A stretch of 64,000 bases of DNA, taken from the NCBI GenBank assembly GCA_028714695.1, contig JAQTLX010000004.1, positions 106,934-170,933 on the forward strand, in the 5' to 3' direction. This DNA comes from Ignavibacteria bacterium. GTDB taxonomy: Bacteria; Bacteroidota; Ignavibacteria; Tepidaquicellales; Tepidaquicellaceae. This document shows positions 56,079 through 63,924 of the stretch, in pieces. The position numbers were made by a program, and so were the translations under genes. The notes beneath the pieces were generated by a model. It made no database searches, was not told the DNA's origin, and saw only the letters and a program-made list of their open reading frames with translations. Every line of letters starts with the position of its first letter. Position 1 is the stretch's first letter.

Positions 56079-57618
56079 TATCTTTCGCCGTCTCTGATTT
56101 AGTTGTATTTATTAATTCAATCAAGTCCGATGCAATCGTTCCGGAATCACCTGTTTCATCGAATAACCTGTCGCCGCAGCAGCCGTGTAAGTATACTCCC
56201 GAAATTGCGCTCTGCAATGCGTCCGGATTCTGCGAATAAAGCGATGCAATAATCCCCGAAAGTACATCCCCGCTCCCTATCGTCGCAAGATTCTCGCTGC
56301 CCGTCGAATTAATATAAAAATATTCTCCGTCTGTGATTATTGTAGGCGAATTTTTCAGCACGAGAACAACGTTATATTCAGCGGCGAAATTTTTCGCGTA
56401 ATTATAAAAATCTTTTTTCAGTTCTTCAGTTGTAATTCCGAGCAAATTGGAAAACTCGCCGAAATGAGGCGTCAGAATAATCTTTCTGTCCTTTTTCTTC
56501 AAATATTCGGTGTACCCTTTGAACGCAAATAAACCGTCGGCATCTATCACAAAATTTAAATCATTATTCTTTACTAAATTCCTTATTAATGATAATGTAT
56601 CGCTTTCCCTTCCTAATCCGGGTCCGAGCAAAACCGCATTGCTCCATTCGAATTTCTTATTGATAAGGTCAATCGAATCGTTGGTAAGATAAAAATCTTT
56701 TTCAAGCGGCTGGGTTATGACTTCGGTTGTTTTCGTTTCCATAACGGGATTTAGCCCCTTCGGCAATCCCAGAATTACTGCCCCGCTTCCGGTTCTTATT
56801 GCAGACTGCGAACAGAGATAAGCCGCTCCCGAAAAACCTTCGCTGCCTGCAAGCACATATAACTTTCCGTTCGAATATTTGTTTGAATTAATATCCCTTT
56901 GCAAGAAACCTTTTACAGCATCTTCTTTTTCAACGAGAAATATTTTTTTTGAATTATAATTCGTAAATAGATTATCGGGTATGCCTATTCCGGCAAGATT
57001 AATTTCACCCGAACATTCTCTTCCTTCATAAAACAAAGTATCGAATTTCAAGACTCCCATCGACACCGTTAAATCGGCTTTCAGGCAAATATTTTCATTA
57101 AGATAAGTATTTAACCCCGACACAATATCCACGGAAACTATATATTTTTCCTGTAATCCGTTTATCATCAAGAACAGGTCCTCAAGCCGTTTTTCAAGTT
57201 TTCCGCTGAACCCTATGCCGAATACGGCATCCACAATCAGATGTTTTCCGTTCATCAAATCAGCCTGCATATTTTTATCATCGGAAATCCGCAGATTATC
57301 ATTCTCAAGATTTTTCAGGATTTCATAATTTACAAGCGCGTCGCCCTTCAATTCGCTTTCGGGATAAAGTAAAATTACATTTACTGGAATACCGAAACCC
57401 TCAAGATGCCTCGATATCACGAACCCGTCTCCGGCATTGTTCCCCTTGCCGCACAGAACTGTTACTTCCGTGCAATTTTCTGAAGTGTAACATTCCGAAA
57501 TAATTTCCGCTGTATTAAAGCCTGCATTCTCCATAAGAATAACCGAAGGAATTTTTAAATCCTCGATTATCTTCTTTTCCGCAATTAATATGTCTTTATT
57601 AAAAAATACGTTTATCAT
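56071..57618 (-). CDS. nnr: Bifunctional NAD(P)H-hydrate epimerase / ADP-dependent NAD(P)H-hydrate dehydratase
   Basis: 515 residues. The N-terminal YjeF-N epimerase (ILMENAGFNTAEI, CGKGNNAGDGFV, DAVFGIGFSGKL) is fused to a C-terminal ribokinase-like dehydratase (LAGSEGFSGAAYLC, LGPGLGRES, ILTPHFGEFS, GSGDVLSG). It repairs hydrated NADH and NADPH. The start abuts the rpe stop. Confidence 0.92.
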   Translation of the reverse strand: MINVFFNKDILIAEKKIIEDLKIPSVILMENAGFNTAEIISECYTSENCTEVTVLCGKGNNAGDGFVISRHLEGFGIPVNVILLYPESELKGDALVNYEILKNLENDNLRISDDKNMQADLMNGKHLIVDAVFGIGFSGKLEKRLEDLFLMINGLQEKYIVSVDIVSGLNTYLNENICLKADLTVSMGVLKFDTLFYEGRECSGEINLAGIGIPDNLFTNYNSKKIFLVEKEDAVKGFLQRDINSNKYSNGKLYVLAGSEGFSGAAYLCSQSAIRTGSGAVILGLPKGLNPVMETKTTEVITQPLEKDFYLTNDSIDLINKKFEWSNAVLLGPGLGRESDTLSLIRNLVKNNDLNFVIDADGLFAFKGYTEYLKKKDRKIILTPHFGEFSNLLGITTEELKKDFYNYAKNFAAEYNVVLVLKNSPTIITDGEYFYINSTGSENLATIGSGDVLSGIIASLYSQNPDALQSAISGVYLHGCCGDRLFDETGDSGTIASDLIELINTTKSETAKDIE

Positions 57619-58271
57619 TATGTAATTATTTTTTTCAAATCCCTTACGGCTTTGCTGATATCTTTTGCCTTAAATACCGAAGCGCCGCAAACGAACATGT
57701 CAACGCCCGCATCAGAAACTTCTTTTATGTTGTCAATGTTAATTCCGCCGTCGATTTCAATAAGACAGTTGTAATTATTCTTTGTAATTATACTCTTCAG
57801 TTCTCTTACTTTATTCAGTGAATTGCTCACAAACTTCTGCCCGCCGAATCCCGGATTAACGCTCATTATAAGTACATAGTCGAGATATTCAAGAATACAT
57901 TCGAGCGATGTAACGGGCGTCGCGGGATTAATAACTACCCCGGCTTTAATTTTCAGATTTTTTATGTATGCAGTAAGTCTGTTTATGTGATAATTATTTT
58001 CCAAATGAACTGATATATAATCGGCGCCTGCATTGTGAAATGCGTCTATGTATCTCTCGGGAGAATTTATCATTAGATGAACATCGAGCGGCAGAGAGGT
58101 TATCTCGTTAACTTTAGATACTATCTCGGGTCCGAACGTAATATTAGGTACAAAATGTCCGTCCATAATATCACAGTGTATTATATCTGCTCCCGCTGAC
58201 TCGGCTAATTTTATTTGCTCGGCAAGTTTTCCGAAATCAGCCGATAAAATTGAAGGACAAATCTTTTTCAT
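57618..58271 (-). CDS. rpe: Ribulose-phosphate 3-epimerase
   Basis: 217 residues, standard length. TIM barrel with PSILSADFGKL, HCDIMDGHFVPNITFG, DVHLMI, MSVNPGFGGQKF and EIDGGI. Interconverts ribulose 5-phosphate and xylulose 5-phosphate. Start and stop overlap the flanking genes by 1 bp. Confidence 0.96.
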   Translation of the reverse strand: MKKICPSILSADFGKLAEQIKLAESAGADIIHCDIMDGHFVPNITFGPEIVSKVNEITSLPLDVHLMINSPERYIDAFHNAGADYISVHLENNYHINRLTAYIKNLKIKAGVVINPATPVTSLECILEYLDYVLIMSVNPGFGGQKFVSNSLNKVRELKSIITKNNYNCLIEIDGGINIDNIKEVSDAGVDMFVCGASVFKAKDISKAVRDLKKIIT

Positions 58272-59227
58272 TACTTATTCTCCTGTTTATCTTTGGACTT
58301 CTCTTTTGGTTTATCGTTTTTATCCTTATTGTCAGTGCTCTTTTCAGTTGTTTTTTCTTTCGTCTTATCCGTTTTATCTTTCGGATTCTGTGGATCGGGT
58401 TTATTCTTATTCTTTATTTCATTTTCACTCTTGCCTTTGTCTCCGTTGTCTTTTTTCTTGTCTTTTTCTATTGTCGTTTCAACATCGCCTTCCACATCCA
58501 TTGCTTTATCCCTGTCTGATTTTTTCTTCGCAACGAATAAATCGACAGGCGTATTCTCTTTAGCCGATTTTGTCTTCTTGGGATACTGGTCTATAATTGT
58601 TCCCGCTTCAAGGTCACTCGGCTGATATGTTATTTTACCTACTTTTAATTTCTTGTCCTCTACAATTTTTTTCGCGTCGTTCAGTTTTTTACCTATTAAA
58701 TCGGGTATAACAAGATCTCCGAGCAATTGACCGTTGCTTATAATCAGGTCTATTTTTGTCGATTTTTTCACTTTGCTGCCCGGCTGGATTATTTGCGAGA
58801 CAACAATATCTTCGGGCTGCTCTGTAGTGAATTTTCTGACAATTTCGCCCGCCTGTAAATTTCTCTGAACAAGCGTAAACCTTGCGTCTCTTTCAGACTT
58901 GCCTACAAGTTTAGGTACTTCTATAAGTTGTTCACCGCCGCATAGTGTCAGATATACTCTCCTGCCCTTTTTTACCTGCTCGCCTGTCATAGGGTTCTGG
59001 TCAAGTACAATGCCTATTGGCTTTGTTTCATCATATTTTATATCGCCCTGTTTCACGTCCAAACCCGCATCCTCAAGCACTTTCTTGGCGTCCAGTAAAG
59101 TAAGACCCATTACGGACGGAACCTGTACAAGGGACGCATGTTTAACGTACCACGGCATTAAAATTGTATTAAAAATTAAAAATAATACAAAGATTACCAG
59201 TACCAGTATTGATAATTTCTTAACCAT
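58271..59227 (-). CDS. PASTA-domain membrane protein with a highly charged tail
   Basis: 318 residues. One N-terminal membrane helix (~5-25) is followed by three PASTA domains (~34-100, 101-172, 173-240; motifs VPSVMGLTLLDAKKVLEDAG, VPKLVGKSERDARF, IPDLIGKKLNDAKKIV). A Lys/Asp/Glu-rich low-complexity tail of ~75 residues ends the protein. PASTA domains bind peptidoglycan or beta-lactams in kinases and PBPs. Here there is no kinase domain, so it is a stand-alone cell-wall-associated protein. It is first in the rpe-nnr-vanZ-nuoN-NHL operon. Confidence 0.85.
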   Translation of the reverse strand: MVKKLSILVLVIFVLFLIFNTILMPWYVKHASLVQVPSVMGLTLLDAKKVLEDAGLDVKQGDIKYDETKPIGIVLDQNPMTGEQVKKGRRVYLTLCGGEQLIEVPKLVGKSERDARFTLVQRNLQAGEIVRKFTTEQPEDIVVSQIIQPGSKVKKSTKIDLIISNGQLLGDLVIPDLIGKKLNDAKKIVEDKKLKVGKITYQPSDLEAGTIIDQYPKKTKSAKENTPVDLFVAKKKSDRDKAMDVEGDVETTIEKDKKKDNGDKGKSENEIKNKNKPDPQNPKDKTDKTKEKTTEKSTDNKDKNDKPKEKSKDKQENK

Positions 59228-59312
59228 TATGAAAACTAACTAAAAATTAAAAAATAAAAAACTTAAATCACTAGTTATTCTAAAGTAGTTTAACTAAAGA
59301 ACATTATAAAAA

Positions 59313-59338
59313 AACCCGGATAAATTCATATCCGGGTT
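59313..59338 (-). terminator. Intrinsic terminator for the His-rich Spy-like gene
   Basis: aacccggat (59313-59321) pairs with atccgggtt (59330-59338), loop 8 nt. Read on the minus strand the stem is followed by a T tract (the A run at 59308-59312). It lies 46 bp after the stop at 59384. Confidence 0.8.
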
Positions 59339-59383
59339 AGGAGGTTTGAGGAACCTATATGCTATGAGAGAAAATCTTATTTA

Positions 59384-59779
59384 TCAATTGTGGTGTTTAT
59401 GATGCAAATGATGCCTGCAATCTCTGTGATGCATTTTATGTTTCAATAATTTGAACTGCTCATCAGTCAGTATATTCTTTAACCCCGCTTTCATTTCTTT
59501 CCTGCCGCTCTTGATTTTATCTTTTAACAAAGATTTGTCTGTTTCAGAAGTCGACTCTCTTAATGCTTTCATATCTGTGAAATGACTTAGAAAAAGATCA
59601 TGCACTTTCATTCGCTGCGTATCATCCAATTTCAGTTTTTCAGTCATTTTTTCGGTAATTTTTGACGCTTTTTCTTCAGGTGTTTTCTTGTTGGCAATAT
59701 CCTGCGAAAATCCTGAATTTACTGTAAAAAGCAGACAAATGATTAGAAATAATGATATTTTTGATGCTGTTGCTTTCAT
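59384..59779 (-). CDS. Small secreted Spy-like protein with a His-rich C-terminus
   Basis: 131 residues with a signal peptide (…LFTVNSGFSQ). Helical body with LTDEQ near the C-terminus (Spy/CpxP LTxxQ-type). The end (KMHHRDCRHHLHHKHHN) holds eight histidines and a cysteine, which could bind Cu, Zn or Ni. It is a single-gene unit between the PASTA operon and the TPR lipoprotein. A periplasmic chaperone or metal-binding role is inference. Confidence 0.7.
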   Translation of the reverse strand: MKATASKISLFLIICLLFTVNSGFSQDIANKKTPEEKASKITEKMTEKLKLDDTQRMKVHDLFLSHFTDMKALRESTSETDKSLLKDKIKSGRKEMKAGLKNILTDEQFKLLKHKMHHRDCRHHLHHKHHN

Positions 59780-59931
59780 TTTTGTTTTTTAATTTTATTG
59801 CTTTAATCTTTAGACATCCCAAAATATGAAAAGGTTTAAATAAGAAAAAACAGCATCATTGTGATTTAAAACAAAAAAGAAAAAAATTCCTCCTTTTAGA
59901 TACAAAACGAAAATATATATTTATTCTTAAA

Positions 59932-59962
59932 TTGAATAACTATCTTATTTTCTTTATATTTA
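59932..59962 (+). promoter_or_regulatory. Possible promoter for the TPR lipoprotein gene
   Basis: TTG at 59932-59934, 20 nt, then TATATTTA at 59955-59962 (one mismatch to TAnnTTTG). The start codon is 40 nt further. Same spacing as the porU and ileS candidates. Confidence 0.35.
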
Positions 59963-60002
59963 CAGGTTAAAAAATTTAATAATTATTCGGAGCAATTATA
60001 TT

Positions 60003-60935
60003 ATGAATTCTTTCAAAGCATTTGTATCGTTATTTGTATTAGTAGTTACAGTATCTATTTACTTGGCAGGATGTTCACCCGCTGAGACAACAACCGGAAA
60101 ACTGGCATATAACAATAAAGACTGGGCAAAAGCCGAAACGGAATTGACAAAAGGTCTTTCAATCGATAAATCGGATCCTGAAGCATGGTATATGCTTGGA
60201 TTCTGCCAGATTGAACTTGATAAATTTGACGAAGCGACAAAATCATTCAAAACATGCCTTTCATTATCATCGGAATACGGAACTCAAATTAAATCATTCT
60301 GGATAGATAAATTTAATGCCGGTATATCTGATTTTAACGCAGCCACTAAATCTCTTGGAAAGAAAGACACGGTAAGTTCTAATAGATCATTCAATAGCGC
60401 TATCAAAAATTTCAGAGGCGCGTCAAGCATTATTCCCGACAGTATCTCAACTTTCCAATTAATAGCGGATGCATACAACTATATGGGTGAAACGGAAAAA
60501 GCCCTTTCATTATATCAGGATATTCTCGATAAATCTAAGAGTAAAGAAGACGCTGGAAGAATAGCCAGAATTTTCTACGGTATAGGTATAAAAGAAAGAC
60601 AACAGGAAAAATATGACAGAGCAGCAGCAATATTCGCGAAAGTATTGACAATTCCTTACCTTCCGAAAGATGATATTTATTACGAAACATCGCTCTTCAA
60701 TTTAGGATTCTCTAATTATCAGATAGCGGTCAAGATGGCAACTGATGGTAAAACAAAGGCAGATTATACTCCTTATCTTAATGAGTCTGTAAAATATCTC
60801 GAACAACTTACAGCAAGTTCTAAATCGAAAGAATTGCTTAAAGACTCGTATGAAATATTATTCAATGCCTACGAGGCTTTGGGAAATAAAGAAAAATCTG
60901 AAGACGCTCAAAAGAAAAAGAACGCGTTACAATAA
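60003..60935 (+). CDS. TPR-repeat lipoprotein
   Basis: 310 residues. Lipoprotein signal (lipobox LAGC, Cys24). Tetratricopeptide-type helical repeats run from ~33 to ~290 (AETELTKGLSIDKSDPEAWYMLGFCQIELDK; AEKALSLYQDILDK; RAAAIFAKVLTIPYLPKDD). TPR lipoproteins scaffold envelope complexes; no partner can be named. sppA follows 9 bp later. Confidence 0.82.
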   Translation: MNSFKAFVSLFVLVVTVSIYLAGCSPAETTTGKLAYNNKDWAKAETELTKGLSIDKSDPEAWYMLGFCQIELDKFDEATKSFKTCLSLSSEYGTQIKSFWIDKFNAGISDFNAATKSLGKKDTVSSNRSFNSAIKNFRGASSIIPDSISTFQLIADAYNYMGETEKALSLYQDILDKSKSKEDAGRIARIFYGIGIKERQQEKYDRAAAIFAKVLTIPYLPKDDIYYETSLFNLGFSNYQIAVKMATDGKTKADYTPYLNESVKYLEQLTASSKSKELLKDSYEILFNAYEALGNKEKSEDAQKKKNALQ

Positions 60936-60944
60936 AAAATAAAA

Positions 60945-61892
60945 ATGACTAACGGAAAATCAAATAGCGGCAAATGGTTCTGGGGCATATTCATCGGCCT
61001 TGTTGTATTATCGCTGATGTTCGTCGGAATAGCATTCTTTGTGCTTGCTCTTTCAATATCCGGAACCGGAAACAAAAATTTCGAATACGTAACTTCCGGT
61101 TCGGGAAAAGGAAAAATTGCTGTCGTTGAACTTGATTTTACGATTATTGATCCGACTTCCATAGTAAGACAATTTAAACAATACCGTGAAGACAAAAGCA
61201 TTAAGGCTATTGTCCTTCACGTAAATTCTCCCGGCGGCGGCGTATCCGCGTCACAGGAGATGTACGAAGAAGTTAAGAAAACAAGAGATGCAGGCAAGCC
61301 CGTTATTGTTTCGTTCGGCTCAATCGCAGCCAGCGGAGGCTACTATGTGGCTTGCGGAGGTTCGCTTATTGTTGCAAACCCCGGCTCAATGACCGGAAGT
61401 ATCGGCGTCATTGCCGCTTTCATGAACTTCAAAGACCTCGCAGATAAACTCGGCGTTAAAGAAACAATTATCAAAAGCGGTAAACTTAAAGACTCGGGAA
61501 ATCCTTTCAGGGAAATGAATAAAGAAGATATGGAATATTTTCAGGAAATCATTGATAACGCTTATGAACAGTTTCTCGATGTAGTTTCTACAGAAAGAAA
61601 AATCGATAAGGATGAACTCCGAACGATTGCTAACGGCAGGGTTTTTACCGGTAAACAGGCAAAGGACCTGAAACTTGTTGATTCGCTCGGAACGTTCGAA
61701 GACGCAATACGTATCGCGGGTGTTATCGCGAAAATAGACGGCGAACCGTCGATTGTCCGTGAAAAATGCAAACGCAATATTTTTGAATTTTTCGTTCAGG
61801 GTCTTTCCGGAAATCAGTTAAAAGATATTAAAGAGGAAATTAATGCCGAATTCGTTAACAAACCCGTGTTACAATATAAATTCGAAAGGTAA
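60945..61892 (+). CDS. sppA: Signal peptide peptidase SppA (single-domain type)
   Basis: 315 residues. A membrane helix (~12-38) precedes an S49 domain with HVNSPGGG, the nucleophile Ser130 (IAASGGYY), MTGSIGV and the probable general base Lys182 (GKLKDSGNP). SppA degrades cleaved signal peptides in the membrane. It is half the length of E. coli SppA. It directly follows the TPR lipoprotein and precedes an HU-type gene. Confidence 0.92.
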   Translation: MTNGKSNSGKWFWGIFIGLVVLSLMFVGIAFFVLALSISGTGNKNFEYVTSGSGKGKIAVVELDFTIIDPTSIVRQFKQYREDKSIKAIVLHVNSPGGGVSASQEMYEEVKKTRDAGKPVIVSFGSIAASGGYYVACGGSLIVANPGSMTGSIGVIAAFMNFKDLADKLGVKETIIKSGKLKDSGNPFREMNKEDMEYFQEIIDNAYEQFLDVVSTERKIDKDELRTIANGRVFTGKQAKDLKLVDSLGTFEDAIRIAGVIAKIDGEPSIVREKCKRNIFEFFVQGLSGNQLKDIKEEINAEFVNKPVLQYKFER

Positions 61893-61895
61893 TAT

Positions 61896-62186
61896 ATGAC
61901 CAGAGCACAAATAGCAGCGCAGATTTCGGATGCTACAGGCATCAGTAAAAAAGAAGCGGAAATTGTAATTGAAGGGTTTATTAGTATCGTAATAGATTGC
62001 TTATGCAATAACGATTCAATTGAAATAAGAGGATTCGGAACGTTTAAAAATGTCGTAAGGGAACCGATGAAAGCAAGGAACCCGAAGACAGGTGAAACTC
62101 TGCAACTGGATAAAAGATTTATACCGAAATTTAAAGTTTCAAAAGAGTTCAAAAAATTAGTACAAGAAAATTTATCAAAAAAATAA
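61896..62186 (+). CDS. HU/IHF-family DNA-binding protein
   Basis: 96 residues. Dimeric fold with the beta-arm ARNPKTGE and SIEIRGFGTF. HU-type proteins bend and compact DNA. HU versus IHF cannot be settled from sequence alone. It starts 3 bp after sppA and lies just upstream of the mini ribosomal protein. Confidence 0.9.
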   Translation: MTRAQIAAQISDATGISKKEAEIVIEGFISIVIDCLCNNDSIEIRGFGTFKNVVREPMKARNPKTGETLQLDKRFIPKFKVSKEFKKLVQENLSKK

Positions 62187-62210
62187 TATAACGAAAGGAG
62201 TAAACTATTA

Positions 62211-62306
62211 ATGCCTTGCGGTAAAAAAAGAAAAAGGGCTAAAATGTCAACTCATAAGAGGAAAAAAAGATTAAGAAAGAATCGCCATAAAAAGAAAATA
62301 AGATAA
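62211..62306 (+). CDS. 31-residue mini ribosomal protein (bS22/mS38, AURKAIP1-COX24 type)
   Basis: 31 codons from ATG 62211 to TAA 62306, with ribosome-binding site gaaaggag about 10 nt upstream. The sequence begins MPCGKK and contains THKRKKRLRKNRHKKK. Two thirds of the residues are Lys or Arg. It matches the small AURKAIP1/COX24-domain proteins of Bacteroidetes, related to mycobacterial bS22 and mitochondrial mS38. An intrinsic terminator follows at 62338. Confidence 0.8.
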   Translation: MPCGKKRKRAKMSTHKRKKRLRKNRHKKKIR

Positions 62307-62337
62307 TCTTTTGATTTTATAAGTGGTTTATAATATA

Positions 62338-62374
62338 AAACCCTAAGCAGATTACTTAGGGTTTATATTTTTTG
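62338..62374 (+). terminator. Intrinsic terminator after the mini ribosomal protein
   Basis: aaaccctaag (62338-62347) and cttagggttt (62355-62364) make a perfect 10-bp stem with a 7-nt loop. A T-rich tail (atatttttt) follows. It ends the TPR-sppA-HU-small protein unit. Confidence 0.85.
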
Positions 62375-62985
62375 CTTTAATCATCAATTTCTCCTGCTTC
62401 TTAAATCGGATTTCATTTATTTGAGATTCTGTTTTTTTATTTACGGGTTATTTCCTGCGTATCAGAATTCCTGTAATTTCGCCTATATCTTCTCTATAAT
62501 TCAACTTTTAATCTCCCTAAGGAACAATTCAAGTCCTTTTTTGTACAAAAAGGAAACAATAAACTATTGATCTATGGAAAATCGAAGAAAGAACAACATT
62601 TTCGTCAGTCTGGATGCATTATCAGTTACTTCTTTCTTTATTATTTTCTTTTATCACAAAGTGAAAAGTGTTCTTGCGAGTACTACCTGTAATTACAAAA
62701 ATTGAATTCGAATGCGAACTGCAATATGACGATGTAACGAATGACTTTAATCAGAGAAACCGAGTGCTGTTCAATCGAAACAGTTGCAAGTAAATCTGAG
62801 TTCAAAAAGGATATGATGAATCGGTCCGGCAAATATGAAAATTATAAAACGCGGAAAAATAATCAGTAATGAATTTTCGGGAACCATAATTTGAGAGATA
62901 ATTTCAGCGGTAAAATGTGTATACATTTTATCGCTGATATATTGTTCCGGTATTACTAAATATTAATAAAACATATTATATCATT
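62375..62985. other. Intergenic region; no supported gene
   Basis: About 610 bp of AT-rich sequence with many stops in all frames. I see an imperfect palindrome around a central gtac (62534-62554) and the hairpin at 62905-62936, but no family-level ORF, tRNA or clear promoter. It may hold decayed sequence next to the repeat region. Confidence 0.5.
62905..62936. promoter_or_regulatory. 13-bp hairpin/dyad upstream of the 17-residue-repeat gene
   Basis: cagcggtaaaatg (62905-62917) pairs with cattttatcgctg (62924-62936) with one G-U position and a 6-nt loop. It lies 50 nt before the ATG at 62986. No T tract follows on either strand, so a terminator is unlikely; an operator or mRNA leader structure is possible. 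Confidence 0.45.
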
Positions 62986-63396
62986 ATGAAAAAAATATTC
63001 TTAATTATTTTCACATTCATCTCCGTGCAATTTGCTGTATCACAAACAATCCAATCCGACTCGTACAGTACAACCGGTTACATTAATTCGGACGGGACTA
63101 TACAAAACAGCAGTTATTCAACTGTAGGTTATATAAAAAGCGACGGCACAATTCAGAACAGCAGTTACAGCACAATCGGTTATATAAAAAGCGACGGTAC
63201 AATTCAAAACAGCAGTTACAGCACCGTCGGTTATGTGAAACCCGACGGCACGGTTCAAAACAGCAGTTATAGCACACTAGGCTATATCAAAGATGACGGC
63301 ACCGTTCAAAACAGCAGTTACAGCACTATCGGTTATGCACGAGGAGTAAAGAAAGAATGGGCCGCCGTTGTATTCTTCTTTTTTAAGATGGAATAA
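62986..63396 (+). CDS. Secreted 17-residue-repeat protein (5-fold beta-flower type)
   Basis: 136 residues. Signal peptide MKKIFLIIFTFISVQFAVSQ, then five consecutive 17-residue repeats (24-108; consensus NSSYSTVGYIKSDGTIQ) and a sixth broken one ending in a hydrophobic run AAVVFFFF and KME. It resembles Bacteroidetes proteins annotated as 5-fold beta-flower, where each repeat supplies one beta-hairpin petal; that name is from memory and the fold is inference. Repeats are near-identical in DNA too, so copy number may vary between strains. It is the last gene before the REP array. Confidence 0.65.
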   Translation: MKKIFLIIFTFISVQFAVSQTIQSDSYSTTGYINSDGTIQNSSYSTVGYIKSDGTIQNSSYSTIGYIKSDGTIQNSSYSTVGYVKPDGTVQNSSYSTLGYIKDDGTVQNSSYSTIGYARGVKKEWAAVVFFFFKME

Positions 63397-63434
63397 CTTT
63401 TTTATAAATATATTTATTTCTTTTCGAGACTGAA

Positions 63435-63578
63435 GGTGCGGCATCCAATAGCAATTTTGTTTCAACATGCGAAAGCCCCGTAGGTGCGGCATCCAATAGC
63501 AATTTTGTTTCAACACACGAAAGCCCCGTAGGGGCGATATCCATTAGCAATTTTGTTTCAACATGCGAAAGCCCCGTA
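63435..63578. repeat. REP-like palindromic repeat array, block 1 (three 48-bp units)
   Basis: Three head-to-tail 48-bp units (63435-63482, 63483-63530, 63531-63578). The gccccgtaggggc hairpin spans each unit boundary, and variants of atagcaattttgtttcaac lie between. The first boundary has one mismatch (ggtgc). The whole unit is conserved, so this is not a repeat/spacer array. A RAYT coding remnant follows directly. Confidence 0.85.
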
Positions 63579-63589
63579 GGGGCGGCATC

Positions 63590-63769
63590 TTAATTATTTT
63601 TCTTATCAGTCCACTCAAATAAATACCGATTGTCATACTCAATCTTACATTCTTTTAATATCGATATGTATTCTTCCTGAAACGTTTTTTTACGATGGTG
63701 TCTCGGTTGATTTAAAATATAATCCTTTACACCTTCAATTTTTGATTTCGAACAAGAGAAAGCCCCGTA
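63590..63769 (-). pseudogene. Truncated REP-associated tyrosine transposase (RAYT), C-terminal fragment
   Basis: The minus-strand frame ending in TAA at 63590-63592 reads YGAFSCSKSK, then VKDYILNQPRHHRKKTFQEEY and IEYDNRYLFEW. This is the classical end of IS200-like RAYT proteins (YI-NQ-x2-HH-x-K-x-[ST]F-x-EE[YF]). The likely catalytic tyrosine is in DYILNQ. The HUH domain is missing: the frame runs straight into the REP unit at 63770 and soon meets a stop. This copy is therefore a remnant. Confidence 0.75.
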
Positions 63770-63913
63770 GGGGCGATATCCAATAGCAGTTTTGTTTCAA
63801 CATGCGAAAGCCCCGTAGGGGCGGCATCCAATAGCAGTTTTGTTTCAACATGCGAAAGCCCCGTAGGGGCGGCATCCATTAGCAATTTTGTTTCAACATG
63901 CGAAAGCCCCGTA
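63770..63913. repeat. REP-like palindromic repeat array, block 2 (three 48-bp units)
   Basis: Three more 48-bp units (63770-63817, 63818-63865, 63866-63913), offset exactly 335 bp from block 1, with perfect gccccgtaggggc boundaries. Base changes between copies (gcaat/gcagt, cggcat/cgatat) show this is not a simple recent copy of one unit. Confidence 0.85.
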
Positions 63914-63924
63914 GGGGCGGCATC

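Noticed and set aside
62575..62706. Short ORF of about 43 codons in the 62375-62985 gap
   Set aside because: No ribosome-binding site, signal or family feature; composition is that of random AT-rich sequence.
63277..63516. Minus-strand ORF of 79 residues across the repeat-protein end and REP block 1
   Set aside because: Its sequence is just the translation of repeat units (NCYWMPHL repeated) joined to antisense of the repeat-protein gene; no start signal or family feature.
63435..63913. Possible CRISPR array
   Set aside because: The whole 48-bp unit repeats, including the part that would be a spacer; there is no variable spacer and no cas gene. The palindrome and the neighbouring RAYT end point to REP elements.
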